This document shows, in pieces, positions 1 to 6,751 of a DNA stretch of 12,952 nt. The translations under genes were made by a program, and so were the position numbers. This stretch comes from Actinomycetes bacterium (GTDB lineage Bacteria; Actinomycetota; Acidimicrobiia; Acidimicrobiales; RAAP-2). The first letter of the stretch is position 1. Each line of letters opens with the position of its first letter. The notes beneath the pieces were generated by a model that worked only from the letters and a program-made list of their open reading frames with translations, was not told where the DNA came from and searched no databases. The stretch is taken from the NCBI GenBank assembly GCA_021791615.1, contig JAJYWG010000517.1, positions 1 through 12,952 of the forward strand. Reading direction: 5' to 3'.

Positions 1-1
1 C

Positions 2-253
2 GGGGTTGACGTCTACGTCTACCAGGAGCTTCCCTATGCGCTCGAGAGTGCGGTCGAGGTTGGGGAGCAACTGGGTGCTCTCGGGTCAATGGGGCTCCGG
101 TGTGTTGCAGACAGCTCGCTGCGTTGGTGCGAAGAGCGGTCACTGAAGCGTGAGGCGGTGATGTGCTACCGGTCGCAGCGTCGGGCGCTTGGCCGCCGGG
201 CTCGGCTCGCGATCCGCGGACCGGAGCGGGTCGCGCGGATCGACCCGACTTGA
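2..253 (+). CDS. PIG-L/LmbE-family deacetylase, C-terminal fragment (5' end outside window)
   Basis: The open frame enters from the left edge and stops with TGA at 251-253, giving 83 residues. Two stretches resemble the C-terminal part of PIG-L/LmbE-type N-acetylglucosaminyl deacetylases: an aromatic-rich YVYQELPYALE near the start of the fragment, and KREAVMCYRSQ at about residues 49-59, which matches the family pattern K..A...Y.SQ. The catalytic zinc-binding motifs lie in the N-terminal part of such proteins and are not in the window, so activity cannot be judged. Family members remove the N-acetyl group from GlcNAc-type sugars in small molecules, lipids or glycans. Next to glycosyltransferase genes, a role in tailoring a cluster sugar is plausible but inferred. 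The tail after the Y.SQ motif is rich in arginine. The assignment rests on two short motifs only. Confidence 0.6.
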   Translation, partial: GVDVYVYQELPYALESAVEVGEQLGALGSMGLRCVADSSLRWCEERSLKREAVMCYRSQRRALGRRARLAIRGPERVARIDPT

Positions 254-272
254 TCCTCGGTGATGGAGGATC
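252..272 (+). terminator. Stem-loop at the stop codon of the deacetylase gene
   Basis: GATCCTC (252-258) and GAGGATC (266-272) form a perfect 7-bp stem with a 7-nt loop, overlapping the TGA stop at 251-253. No U-tract follows; the next bases are CTTGTCGTCC. Actinobacterial terminators often lack U-tracts, so this could end the upstream transcript. The stem is short, so chance is also possible. Confidence 0.3.
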
Positions 273-351
273 CTTGTCGTCCTTGGAGCACCTGCTCGGG
301 GTGATCGGCTAGGGTTCGGCTACATTGAGAGCGGCGATCGGGACCGTCCGT

Positions 352-381
352 CCAGTTCAGGGGATCCGACCAGTTCAGGGG
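352..381 (+). repeat. 12-bp direct repeat, 18-bp period, upstream of the first glycosyltransferase
   Basis: CCAGTTCAGGGG occurs exactly at 352-363 and again at 370-381, with starts 18 bp apart. It sits 36-65 bp upstream of the GTG start at 417, in the 163-bp gap between the deacetylase and the glycosyltransferase. The position would suit a tandem regulator site. A small duplication without function is equally possible. The gap also holds TACATT at 321-326, which fits a TANNNT -10 box, but I see no convincing -35 element. Confidence 0.4.
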
Positions 382-416
382 TCGAGGGGAAGGACCTCTC
401 GCAGCGCGTCCTTCAC

Positions 417-1445
417 GTGGTGGTGGGCCACAGCCTTCCGAGGTACTTCCTGAACGCTGTGCGGTCGCTTCGGTCGTGTGTCCCTGAAGGGGACCTGCTG
501 GTCATTGACAACGCGAGCCCTGAGTCGGCACTGCGCGCCGAGCTAATTGGCATGTCCGAGGTCGACGGACGGCTGGAGGTTATCTCAAGGTCGATTAACG
601 ACGTCCGGCTCAACGGCAAGGTGGGTAGTCTCTACGCGGCGTACGAGGTCGCGTTTGCCCGCGCGCTGGAGAAGCGATACGGGCTCCTCCACCTCATTCA
701 GTCCGACTTCCAGGTGCTCTGGTGGGACGACGAGGTCGAGGCGCGAGCCATGGAGATCTACGACGAGCATCCCTGCTGCGTCAACATCCACACGGCCCTT
801 CTGTCGAGGGACATCCTGCTCGGGGACCAGGTCGAAGTTGCCCAGCCCGGCGGGGTGCTCCGGCTTCGGAGGTTCGGTCTCACGGATACGGGGCTCTACC
901 ACCTGGGTCGTTGGGCCAGCACGGGGATGCAGTTCGCGCTAGACGAGACGATTCATGCCGAGCGGTACCGAGCCGCTGGGCTCGAGGTGCTCTGCCACCC
1001 CTGGCCGACGGACGCGCCGATCCCTTGGCCCGCCGCGATCCGCGGCGGACGACGCATGGGCAGAGAGGTTAGGAGCACCGCCCCGTTTCTGCTGCGCCCC
1101 GCGAGCCCGGAGACGATCGCGAAGGTCAAGGGGCAGGCCGAGCATACGTGGCTCGAGGACATCTGTGTTCCGTGGGGTTGGGTCTGCGCCACGCCCATGC
1201 TCACAACTAGCCTTGACTCCGTCGACTACTGGGTTTCGCGCTACCGCGACGCCCGGCACAACGGCCTTCGCCACCTGTTACCTCGGCCGGTGGCAGGTGG
1301 CGCGAGCTGGTGGCAGCTGACGCGCTCGTGGCCGCCGCTCCAGCATCGGCCGTCGGTAGTTCGGCTTGTCGTGCTCGCGCCGCTCCTTGAGCTGCGGAGA
1401 CGCCTCCTCGCGCGGTTCGTCGCGCGGCGCGGCCGCCGGAGCTAG
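417..1445 (+). CDS. Diverged family 2-like (GT-A) glycosyltransferase
   Basis: This 342-residue protein opens with a GT-A type nucleotide-binding half: a VVVGHSLPRYFLNAVRSL strand-helix and then LLVIDNAS at about residues 27-34, which corresponds to the VVDDGS region of GT2 enzymes. The expected DxD position reads LIQSDFQVLWWDD at about residues 93-105, so a single Asp followed by F-Q replaces Asp-x-Asp. The middle region is rich in Trp and His and does not resemble classical GT2 acceptor domains. A hydrophobic/basic stretch near 313-335 could touch the membrane. The likely role is sugar transfer in polysaccharide assembly; donor and acceptor are unknown. The start is uncertain: GTG occurs three times in a row (417, 420, 423), no ATG, GTG or TTG lies upstream in frame back to the stop at 261-263, and the purine-rich GAGGGGAAGGA (384-394) is too far away for a normal ribosome-binding site. 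Confidence 0.75.
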   Translation: MVVGHSLPRYFLNAVRSLRSCVPEGDLLVIDNASPESALRAELIGMSEVDGRLEVISRSINDVRLNGKVGSLYAAYEVAFARALEKRYGLLHLIQSDFQVLWWDDEVEARAMEIYDEHPCCVNIHTALLSRDILLGDQVEVAQPGGVLRLRRFGLTDTGLYHLGRWASTGMQFALDETIHAERYRAAGLEVLCHPWPTDAPIPWPAAIRGGRRMGREVRSTAPFLLRPASPETIAKVKGQAEHTWLEDICVPWGWVCATPMLTTSLDSVDYWVSRYRDARHNGLRHLLPRPVAGGASWWQLTRSWPPLQHRPSVVRLVVLAPLLELRRRLLARFVARRGRRS

Positions 1446-1468
1446 GTCGCGCGCAGGGCTGGCGCGAC
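1446..1468 (+). terminator. GC-rich stem-loop directly after the glycosyltransferase stop codon
   Basis: GTCGCGC (1446-1452) pairs perfectly with GCGCGAC (1462-1468) around a 9-nt loop, starting one base after the TAG at 1443-1445. There is no U-tract. Its exact placement behind a stop codon supports a role in transcript termination or 3'-end protection and suggests that the next gene has its own promoter. Confidence 0.45.
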
Positions 1469-1477
1469 ACGGTCGAC

Positions 1478-1483
1478 TACGAT
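1478..1483 (+). promoter_or_regulatory. Possible -10 box for a leaderless transcript
   Basis: TACGAT fits the actinobacterial TANNNT -10 consensus and ends 7 nt before the ATG at 1491, which is the spacing seen for leaderless mRNAs. No recognisable TTGAC-like -35 element lies about 17 bp upstream, where the terminator-like hairpin sits instead. This is a motif match only. Confidence 0.25.
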
Positions 1484-1490
1484 CGTGCCA

Positions 1491-1628
1491 ATGCTGCGGT
1501 CACTCGAGGCGGTGGTAGACCGCGCGGGCACGACGGCTGCTTGGGCTCTCCTGAGCCTACCCCGGAGCCGGCTGGCCCCGGTGCTTGGCTGCGCTTGTTG
1601 GTTGCGATGTCGGGCTCGGTCCACCTGA
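1491..1628 (+). CDS. Possible small ORF (45 residues) overlapping the start of the next gene
   Basis: ATG at 1491 opens a 45-codon frame ending in TGA at 1626-1628. The peptide contains AAWALLSLPRSRLAPVLG and ends in a Cys/Trp/Arg-rich tail. About three quarters of its codons end in G or C, similar to the surrounding genes. A TANNNT box lies 7 nt before the ATG. It overlaps the chosen start of the downstream gene (ATG 1607) in another frame by 22 bp. It could be a leaderless leader peptide, the true N-terminus of the downstream protein separated by a frameshift, or chance. I recognise no family. Confidence 0.22.
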   Translation: MLRSLEAVVDRAGTTAAWALLSLPRSRLAPVLGCACWLRCRARST

Positions 1629-2200
1629 CCGGGACAGAGGCTGCCCAGGGCGCGGAGCTGGCACCCATCTCAGTGGGTAACGCATCGGGAAGCGCAGTCG
1701 AGCACCGGGCCGGCGATCGCACGCGGCGCAACGTGCTCGTGACCAGCATGGTTGCCGGCGCGCTGGCACTCCTCCTCGTGTGGCAGTACGCGGGCATGGG
1801 GATTGCACGACGCGCTGGTCTCGTACCGCGGCAGCAGCACTTCACGGCAGTCTACTTCAAGTACCCGGCACGACTTCCTGGTGCGGCGAGTGTAGGCCGG
1901 CAAATCGAGTTGGTCTTCGTCGTCGACAATAGAGAGGGAGCCGAACGCCGGTACCGCTGGAGAATCATCTTGACAGCGCGAGCCAGGTCGATCCAGCTCG
2001 CGGCGGGCGCCGTCGACGTCGCTGCGGGTCGAGCGCGCCAGTTGACCGTGGCATTTGACGTTCCCCCGGTCGTGGGATCAGCGAAGGTGCAGGTTGACGT
2101 CGGCTCGCCCCCCGTGGGCATCGACTTCCACCTGCGCATCGTGGCACCGAGGACCGTGAGCCGATCGCGCGTGCGCACATACCCGGCAGGCCTCGACTGA
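1607..2200 (+). CDS. Single-pass membrane protein with DUF1616-like extracytoplasmic domain
   Basis: With the ATG at 1607 the product has 197 residues. Residues 1-42 form a polar N-terminus, 43-62 a single hydrophobic helix (VLVTSMVAGALALLLVWQ), and about 75-197 a beta-rich outer domain. That domain begins with HFTAVYFKYP and continues with a strand containing VFVVDNREGAERRYRWRI. The order FT..Y, then P, then a V..N.EG....Y strand recalls the C-terminal domain of DUF1616 membrane proteins, which often sit in archaeal and bacterial polysaccharide loci. I infer that resemblance from the pattern. A role in organising or binding the nascent glycan outside the membrane is a guess. The start is unclear: TTG 1541, ATG 1607, GTG 1673 and ATG 1748 are all in frame and none has a good ribosome-binding site. 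The stop is 6 bp before the next gene, so they are probably co-transcribed. Confidence 0.65.
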   Translation: MSGSVHLTGTEAAQGAELAPISVGNASGSAVEHRAGDRTRRNVLVTSMVAGALALLLVWQYAGMGIARRAGLVPRQQHFTAVYFKYPARLPGAASVGRQIELVFVVDNREGAERRYRWRIILTARARSIQLAAGAVDVAAGRARQLTVAFDVPPVVGSAKVQVDVGSPPVGIDFHLRIVAPRTVSRSRVRTYPAGLD

Positions 2201-2206
2201 GCGGTC

Positions 2207-3394
2207 ATGAGAGGCGCGCGCGTAGATCGTCCTAGCGTGGTCGCGCTCGTCACGGACGCCATCTTCCCCTACCACGTAGGTGGCAAGGAGATGCGCTACT
2301 GGCACGTCGCGTCCGGGCTTGTCGCGCGGGGATTCGAGGTGCATGTGTTCACGATGCACTGGTGGCGCGGGCCGAGGAAGCGTGTGGATGGGGGCATCCA
2401 TTACCACGCGATATGCCGTCGGTATCAGATGTACTCGGGCACTCGCCGCTCGATCCTCGAAGCCGTCCTGTTCGCCGTCGCATGCCTTTCACTGCTACGG
2501 AGGTCATTCCAGTACGACCTCATCGAGGCAGACCAGATGCCTCATCTCCAGCTGTTCACGCTCTGGCTGGTAGCGAGGCTGCGCCGAGTCCCCCTCGTCG
2601 TCACCTGGCACGAGTTCTGGGGGCGCGAATACTGGTCCCACTACCTGGGCGGGCTTGGCAGGATCGCGGCGGCGGTCGAGCAGGTGACCTTGCGGGTCGG
2701 CGACCATCTGGTCACGCCGTCGCCGGGCACGAGGGATCGGCTGGTCGCGCACGGAGTTGCCCCTGCACGCGTCTCGATCGTCCCCAACGGTCTCGATCTC
2801 GAAGCGATCGCCAGTGCGGAACCCAATGCAGACGCCGTCGACGTGCTGTTCGTCGGTCGGCTGATCGAGCACAAACACGTGGATATCCTCCTCGAGTCGC
2901 TGGCGCGCCTGAAGGACCTGCGTGGGCGCGTGACGTGCGCGATCGTCGGCGATGGACCGGAGCGAGAGGCGCTCCAGAAGCTTGTGCTGGGCCTGAACCT
3001 CGCGGGACAGGTGCAGTTCGTGGGCAGCGTGGAGGCCCAGGCGGACGTACTCGGGCGCATGAAGTCGGCGAGTTTGCTCGTCTTGCCATCGACCAGGGAG
3101 GGCTATGGCATCGTGGTCGCGGAGGCGCTCGCTTGCGGTCTTCCGGTGGTGACGACCGACCATCCGGACAACCACGCGCGGGCGCTCGTGGAGCCGGGAG
3201 TGACTGGCTGGCTATGCGAGCCGACCGCGGACGCGCTCGCGGCGACGATCACCGAGGCACTGGAGGCGCGTCTGGCGAAGCCGCTTGTTCGCCAAGAGGC
3301 GCTCGCCGAGCTCAGTTGGGATGGCACAGTCTCGCGGATCGAGGAGGTCTTTGCGACCGTACTTGCCAGCCGGGTTGGAGCACCACATGCCTGA
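2207..3394 (+). CDS. Family 4 glycosyltransferase (GT-B, retaining)
   Basis: This 395-residue protein has the length and layout of a GT4 enzyme. The N-terminal Rossmann half starts with VVALVTDAIFPYHVGGKE, where the GG at 25-26 is the usual loop before the acceptor-side helix. VVTWHEFWG (about 131-139) and IVPNGLD (191-197) mark the domain junction. The C-terminal half has LFVGRLIEHKHVDILLE (about 214-230), AIVGDGPE, and the full EX7E signature E298-GYGIVVA-E306 followed by ALACGLPVV. Such enzymes transfer a sugar from a nucleotide-sugar donor with retention of configuration, at the cytoplasmic membrane face. The specific sugar cannot be read from the sequence. The ATG at 2207 is 6 bp after the preceding stop. 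The 3' end overlaps the next gene by 8 bp, indicating coupled translation within one operon. Confidence 0.92.
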   Translation: MRGARVDRPSVVALVTDAIFPYHVGGKEMRYWHVASGLVARGFEVHVFTMHWWRGPRKRVDGGIHYHAICRRYQMYSGTRRSILEAVLFAVACLSLLRRSFQYDLIEADQMPHLQLFTLWLVARLRRVPLVVTWHEFWGREYWSHYLGGLGRIAAAVEQVTLRVGDHLVTPSPGTRDRLVAHGVAPARVSIVPNGLDLEAIASAEPNADAVDVLFVGRLIEHKHVDILLESLARLKDLRGRVTCAIVGDGPEREALQKLVLGLNLAGQVQFVGSVEAQADVLGRMKSASLLVLPSTREGYGIVVAEALACGLPVVTTDHPDNHARALVEPGVTGWLCEPTADALAATITEALEARLAKPLVRQEALAELSWDGTVSRIEEVFATVLASRVGAPHA

Positions 3395-4436
3395 GCCAAG
3401 AGCGCCGGCCGTCACGGTGGTTGTGTGCAGCTATAACGGAGCGACGACCATAGGAGCGTGCCTCGAAGCGCTCGAGCGGCAAAGCGTGCGTGACCTGGCC
3501 CAAGTGGTCGTCGTCGACGACGGCTCGACGGATGGGACCGGCGACATCGCGAGGTCCTTTGGCTTCGACGTCGTCGTCCACCCGGTCAACCTCGGTATCA
3601 GCCGGGCTCGTAACAGCGGGATCGCAGTGGCGAGCGCGCCCGTCGTCGCCTTTACCGACGACGACTGCATTCCTGACGATCGCTGGCTCGAAGCGCTCCT
3701 CTCGGGGCATCGACGCGAGGGCGTTGTCGCGGTAGGAGGCCCGGTCGAGATTTACAGGGTCGAGACGCTCGTTCACCAGTACTTCGTGGAGTACAATCCG
3801 CTCGCACCGTTGGAGGTCGAGCTCGCCAAGCACTCATCGCTCCTGGCCCGAGTCGGTCTCTACCTCCGACGCATGTGGCTGCCCCGCACCGACGCGGAGG
3901 CTCGCGCCGTCTACTCGTTTGCGGGCGCCAACATGTCCTTCAAAAAGGAGGCTCTGGACGCGATCGGGGGCTTCGATGAGCGGATGACCTTCGGCGCTGA
4001 CGACGAGTACGTGTGCGCGAAGGTCCGGGAGCGCTTCCCGCGAAGCCCCTTGTTGTTCGAGCCGGACGCCGTCATCCGGCACGACTACGCAGGCACATTG
4101 AGCGACCTCCTCCGGCGGAATTTCTCTTACGGACGCGGCCACGCGCGGGCGTACTTGCTCGGCTCAGAGCACCGTTGGCCGATCGTGTTCCCCCTACCGA
4201 TGGCAGTGGTGGTATGCGGCGCCCTGCTCGGCCGGCGGAAATGGGTGGTGCTCCTGCCGGTGCTCGCTCTGTTCCTGTTCCCGCAGGGACCTCGCTCCGC
4301 AGTACGCCATCGTAACCCCGCCTACCTCACCTTCTCCTTCCTCCGACTTCTCGAGGAGACCGCGCACAACGCGGGGATGCTCTCGGGCCTTCTCACTGGT
4401 GCGTCGCCGCGACGGCGAGACGGGTACGAGGCATGA
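3387..4436 (+). CDS. Family 2 glycosyltransferase (GT-A), canonical motifs, C-terminal membrane segments
   Basis: The 349-residue product carries the complete GT2 signature: VTVVVCSYNG at the N-terminus, VVVDDGSTD (41-49), the metal-binding DxD in FTDDDC (89-94), the acceptor-side FAGANMSFKK (178-187), and an acidic base region GADDEY (203-208). A basic RRNFSYGRGHARAYL motif (243-257) and two hydrophobic segments (about 266-281 and 286-300) suggest attachment to the inner face of the membrane, as in rhamnosyl- and other polyprenyl-linked sugar transferases. I chose ATG 3387, which overlaps the preceding gene by 8 bp and lies just before the conserved first strand. The frame also opens further upstream at 3285, but that part lies inside the GT4 gene. 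The stop overlaps the next start as ATGA (4433-4436). Donor and acceptor are unknown. Confidence 0.9.
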   Translation: MPEPRAPAVTVVVCSYNGATTIGACLEALERQSVRDLAQVVVVDDGSTDGTGDIARSFGFDVVVHPVNLGISRARNSGIAVASAPVVAFTDDDCIPDDRWLEALLSGHRREGVVAVGGPVEIYRVETLVHQYFVEYNPLAPLEVELAKHSSLLARVGLYLRRMWLPRTDAEARAVYSFAGANMSFKKEALDAIGGFDERMTFGADDEYVCAKVRERFPRSPLLFEPDAVIRHDYAGTLSDLLRRNFSYGRGHARAYLLGSEHRWPIVFPLPMAVVVCGALLGRRKWVVLLPVLALFLFPQGPRSAVRHRNPAYLTFSFLRLLEETAHNAGMLSGLLTGASPRRRDGYEA

Positions 4437-6751
4437 GCCCCGCGGGCGAGAGTGGAGGGCAATCAGTAGCTGGATCGGCCGCGGTGTCGGCCTGCGGCCC
4501 GCTGGATATGCGCACCCGTATAGCGAACGTGGCGCCGCTCATCGTGATGATCGGGCTCTTCAACGCGTCGGTGTTCGCCGACATGACAATGGCGAGCAGG
4601 TTGTACGCGCTTGTCTTCATGCTCGTCGTACCGGGTCTCGCGATCGTGTCGCTGACGCCGATGCGCCCTGAACGGCTCTCCGTAAGGATCGGATGGAGCC
4701 TCGGGGTAAGCATGCTCCTTCTGATGGTTATGGGCGTCGTGTACAGCTTTTCACTTCCCCACCTTGGCGTCCCTCGACCAATCAGCCAATGGCCGGTCGT
4801 GATCGGCGTTGATTCCGTCACGCTCGCTGCGCTCGTCGCCCATCGCGGGCGCAGAGATCCGCTCGACTACCTATTCCGGGGAGCCGTACCCACGAAGCTC
4901 CAGGTGGCGGTGGCGATGGCACTGTTCCTCGTGCCGCTGGCGGCGTCTGCGGGGGCGGAGCTCTTGAACAACGGGCGCGGCACCGTGCTTGCGGTGGCGG
5001 TCCAGGTGGGCGTGGGCATCCTGCTAGCCGCGCTGTTCTTCTCGTCCGGCCGAACGCCGGATTGGGCGGTCGGCATGACGCTCTTCGCCGCTACCGCCGC
5101 CCTCTTGTTGATGTTCGCGATGCGATCGAACTACCCGTTCGGCTACGACATCCAGTCCGAGTACCAGGTCTTTACGGCGACGTTGCACCGTGGAGCTTGG
5201 GAGATATCCAAAACGGGAAACGCGTATTCGGCCATGCTTAGCATCACGGTCCTGCCAGCGACACTGGTGGTCGGGTCGCATATGTCGCCGGAGTACGTGT
5301 TCAAGGCTATCTACCCGATTGTCTTCAGCCTCTTCCCTGTCTTGACATTCGCCGTGGCGGGGCGCTGGTTTCCTAGGCGGGCGGCGCTGGTTGGTGCGAT
5401 CGTCGTTGTCGTGCAGGGACTGTACGCGGCGGACATCACTGGGCTGGCCCGTCAGGAGATCGGCCTGTTCTACTTCGTGCTGCTCGTCGCGACAGCGTTC
5501 GACGCCGACATCAGTAGACGCGTTGCCCAGGTGGGCGTCGTGGTGAGCGCCGCTGGCATGGCAGTGAGCCACTATTCAACGGCGTACTTTGCCATCGCCG
5601 TTATAATCGGAGGCTACGTGACGTTCGGGGTGATCCGGCTCGTGCGTCGACGCTCGCGCCCGACGCCGATGCCCGTGTTCTCCTTGCCGGTGATCGCGTT
5701 GACTCTTGGTTCCATATTTGGTTGGAACGTCGGAGTGACGCACTCTGCTCAGAATGTGCTGAACCTCGTTACGAGCATCGAGAGCAACGGCCTGCAGATC
5801 CTCTCGGGCGCACGGGGGTCGTCGTTGATCCAGAGGTTTCTGAATGCAGATGTTGCTACAGGTTCGAGTCCGTCTGCGTTCGCATCTAGAGCAGTCTCCT
5901 ATGTTGCCACGCACGACCCTTGGATACATCCCTACCGCGCGTCGATTACGGACAAGTACCCACCGGAGGCAATAGCGGTTACGAGCGAGAAGCGAAGAAT
6001 ACCGGCGCTGGCGGGTCGGCTGACATCGACGCTCACTACGGTAATCGACGAGCTTTTGCTATTGGTGATGGGTATCGGTGGAATCGTCCTGCTGTGGCGG
6101 GAGCGCCGGGCTGAGCACCCCGCGTTAGCCGAGATCGCGTCCATCGGACTTGCAACGCTCGCGATGCTGGCTCTACTGCGACTCAGCGGCACTGTATCGA
6201 CGCTCTACAATGCGCCCCGCGGGCAGGTCCAGGGGGCACCAATAATTTCGGTTGGCTTGGCCGTCGTCTTCGGTTGGCTATTCGCCCGGCGGCACCATAT
6301 AGGCGGGGTGTTCGTGGGAGGCGTGGTGCTCGCGATGTCCTTGTTGCTCTTCAGCGATTCTGGACTCGCAGCGTACGCGCTCGACGGGAGCGGAGCGGTC
6401 CAGCTGGTGAACTTCGGCGAGGATTACCAGCGGTACAATTTTACCCGAGCCGACCTGGCGTCGGCCCAGTGGTTGGTAACGCATGCCCGGCCCGGCGAGG
6501 TCGTGTACGCGGATGTCTACGGCGGCTTGCAGATCTTTGAGTACGCGCACCTGAGGGGGCTGGTCACCGCAGTCTTGCCACAGATCATCGAGCCGGGTGC
6601 GTACGTGTACGCCACCTCGACGAACCTCGAGTACCACACCGACCGATCCGTCGTCGGGAACGACGGCACGCTGCTGCGGTTTCCGTTGGCCTTTCTGAAC
6701 TCGGTGAAGAATGTCGTCTATTCGACCGGTACGACGGAGGTGTTCCGGTAG
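4433..6751 (+). CDS. DUF2206-family polytopic membrane protein, probable GT-C-type glycosyltransferase
   Basis: This 772-residue protein has well over ten hydrophobic segments (for example 31-49, 55-74, 84-105, 156-172, 184-203, 210-230, 288-309, 316-333, 410-430, 540-556, 565-582, 602-617, 624-641) and a soluble C-terminal domain from about 650. Conserved stretches match the DUF2206 pattern as I recall it: FGYDIQSEYQVF (236-247), NAYSAMLSITVLPATL (263-278), FKAIYPIVFSLFPV (290-303), LARQE (338-342), SHYSTAY (379-385) and YNAPRGQ (592-598). The acidic pair D239/E243 in a loop after a membrane helix recalls the catalytic Asp/Glu of GT-C enzymes, which use polyprenyl-phosphate sugars on the outer face; this role is inferred. 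The start is the ATG overlapping the previous stop (ATGA). An in-frame ATG at 4508 would remove a 25-residue polar leader. The stop overlaps the next GTG by one base (TAGTG). Confidence 0.8.
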   Translation: MSPAGESGGQSVAGSAAVSACGPLDMRTRIANVAPLIVMIGLFNASVFADMTMASRLYALVFMLVVPGLAIVSLTPMRPERLSVRIGWSLGVSMLLLMVMGVVYSFSLPHLGVPRPISQWPVVIGVDSVTLAALVAHRGRRDPLDYLFRGAVPTKLQVAVAMALFLVPLAASAGAELLNNGRGTVLAVAVQVGVGILLAALFFSSGRTPDWAVGMTLFAATAALLLMFAMRSNYPFGYDIQSEYQVFTATLHRGAWEISKTGNAYSAMLSITVLPATLVVGSHMSPEYVFKAIYPIVFSLFPVLTFAVAGRWFPRRAALVGAIVVVVQGLYAADITGLARQEIGLFYFVLLVATAFDADISRRVAQVGVVVSAAGMAVSHYSTAYFAIAVIIGGYVTFGVIRLVRRRSRPTPMPVFSLPVIALTLGSIFGWNVGVTHSAQNVLNLVTSIESNGLQILSGARGSSLIQRFLNADVATGSSPSAFASRAVSYVATHDPWIHPYRASITDKYPPEAIAVTSEKRRIPALAGRLTSTLTTVIDELLLLVMGIGGIVLLWRERRAEHPALAEIASIGLATLAMLALLRLSGTVSTLYNAPRGQVQGAPIISVGLAVVFGWLFARRHHIGGVFVGGVVLAMSLLLFSDSGLAAYALDGSGAVQLVNFGEDYQRYNFTRADLASAQWLVTHARPGEVVYADVYGGLQIFEYAHLRGLVTAVLPQIIEPGAYVYATSTNLEYHTDRSVVGNDGTLLRFPLAFLNSVKNVVYSTGTTEVFR

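Noticed and set aside
3285..3386. Upstream extension of the canonical GT2 reading frame
   Set aside because: The extra 34 residues are basic and low-complexity and lie inside the GT4 gene. ATG 3387 directly precedes the conserved first strand.
2362..3453. Long open frame (363 codons) overlapping the GT4 gene in another frame
   Set aside because: It is Arg/Ala/Gly-rich with no motif. The overlapping frame encodes a complete GT4 with EX7E, so this is a GC-rich shadow.
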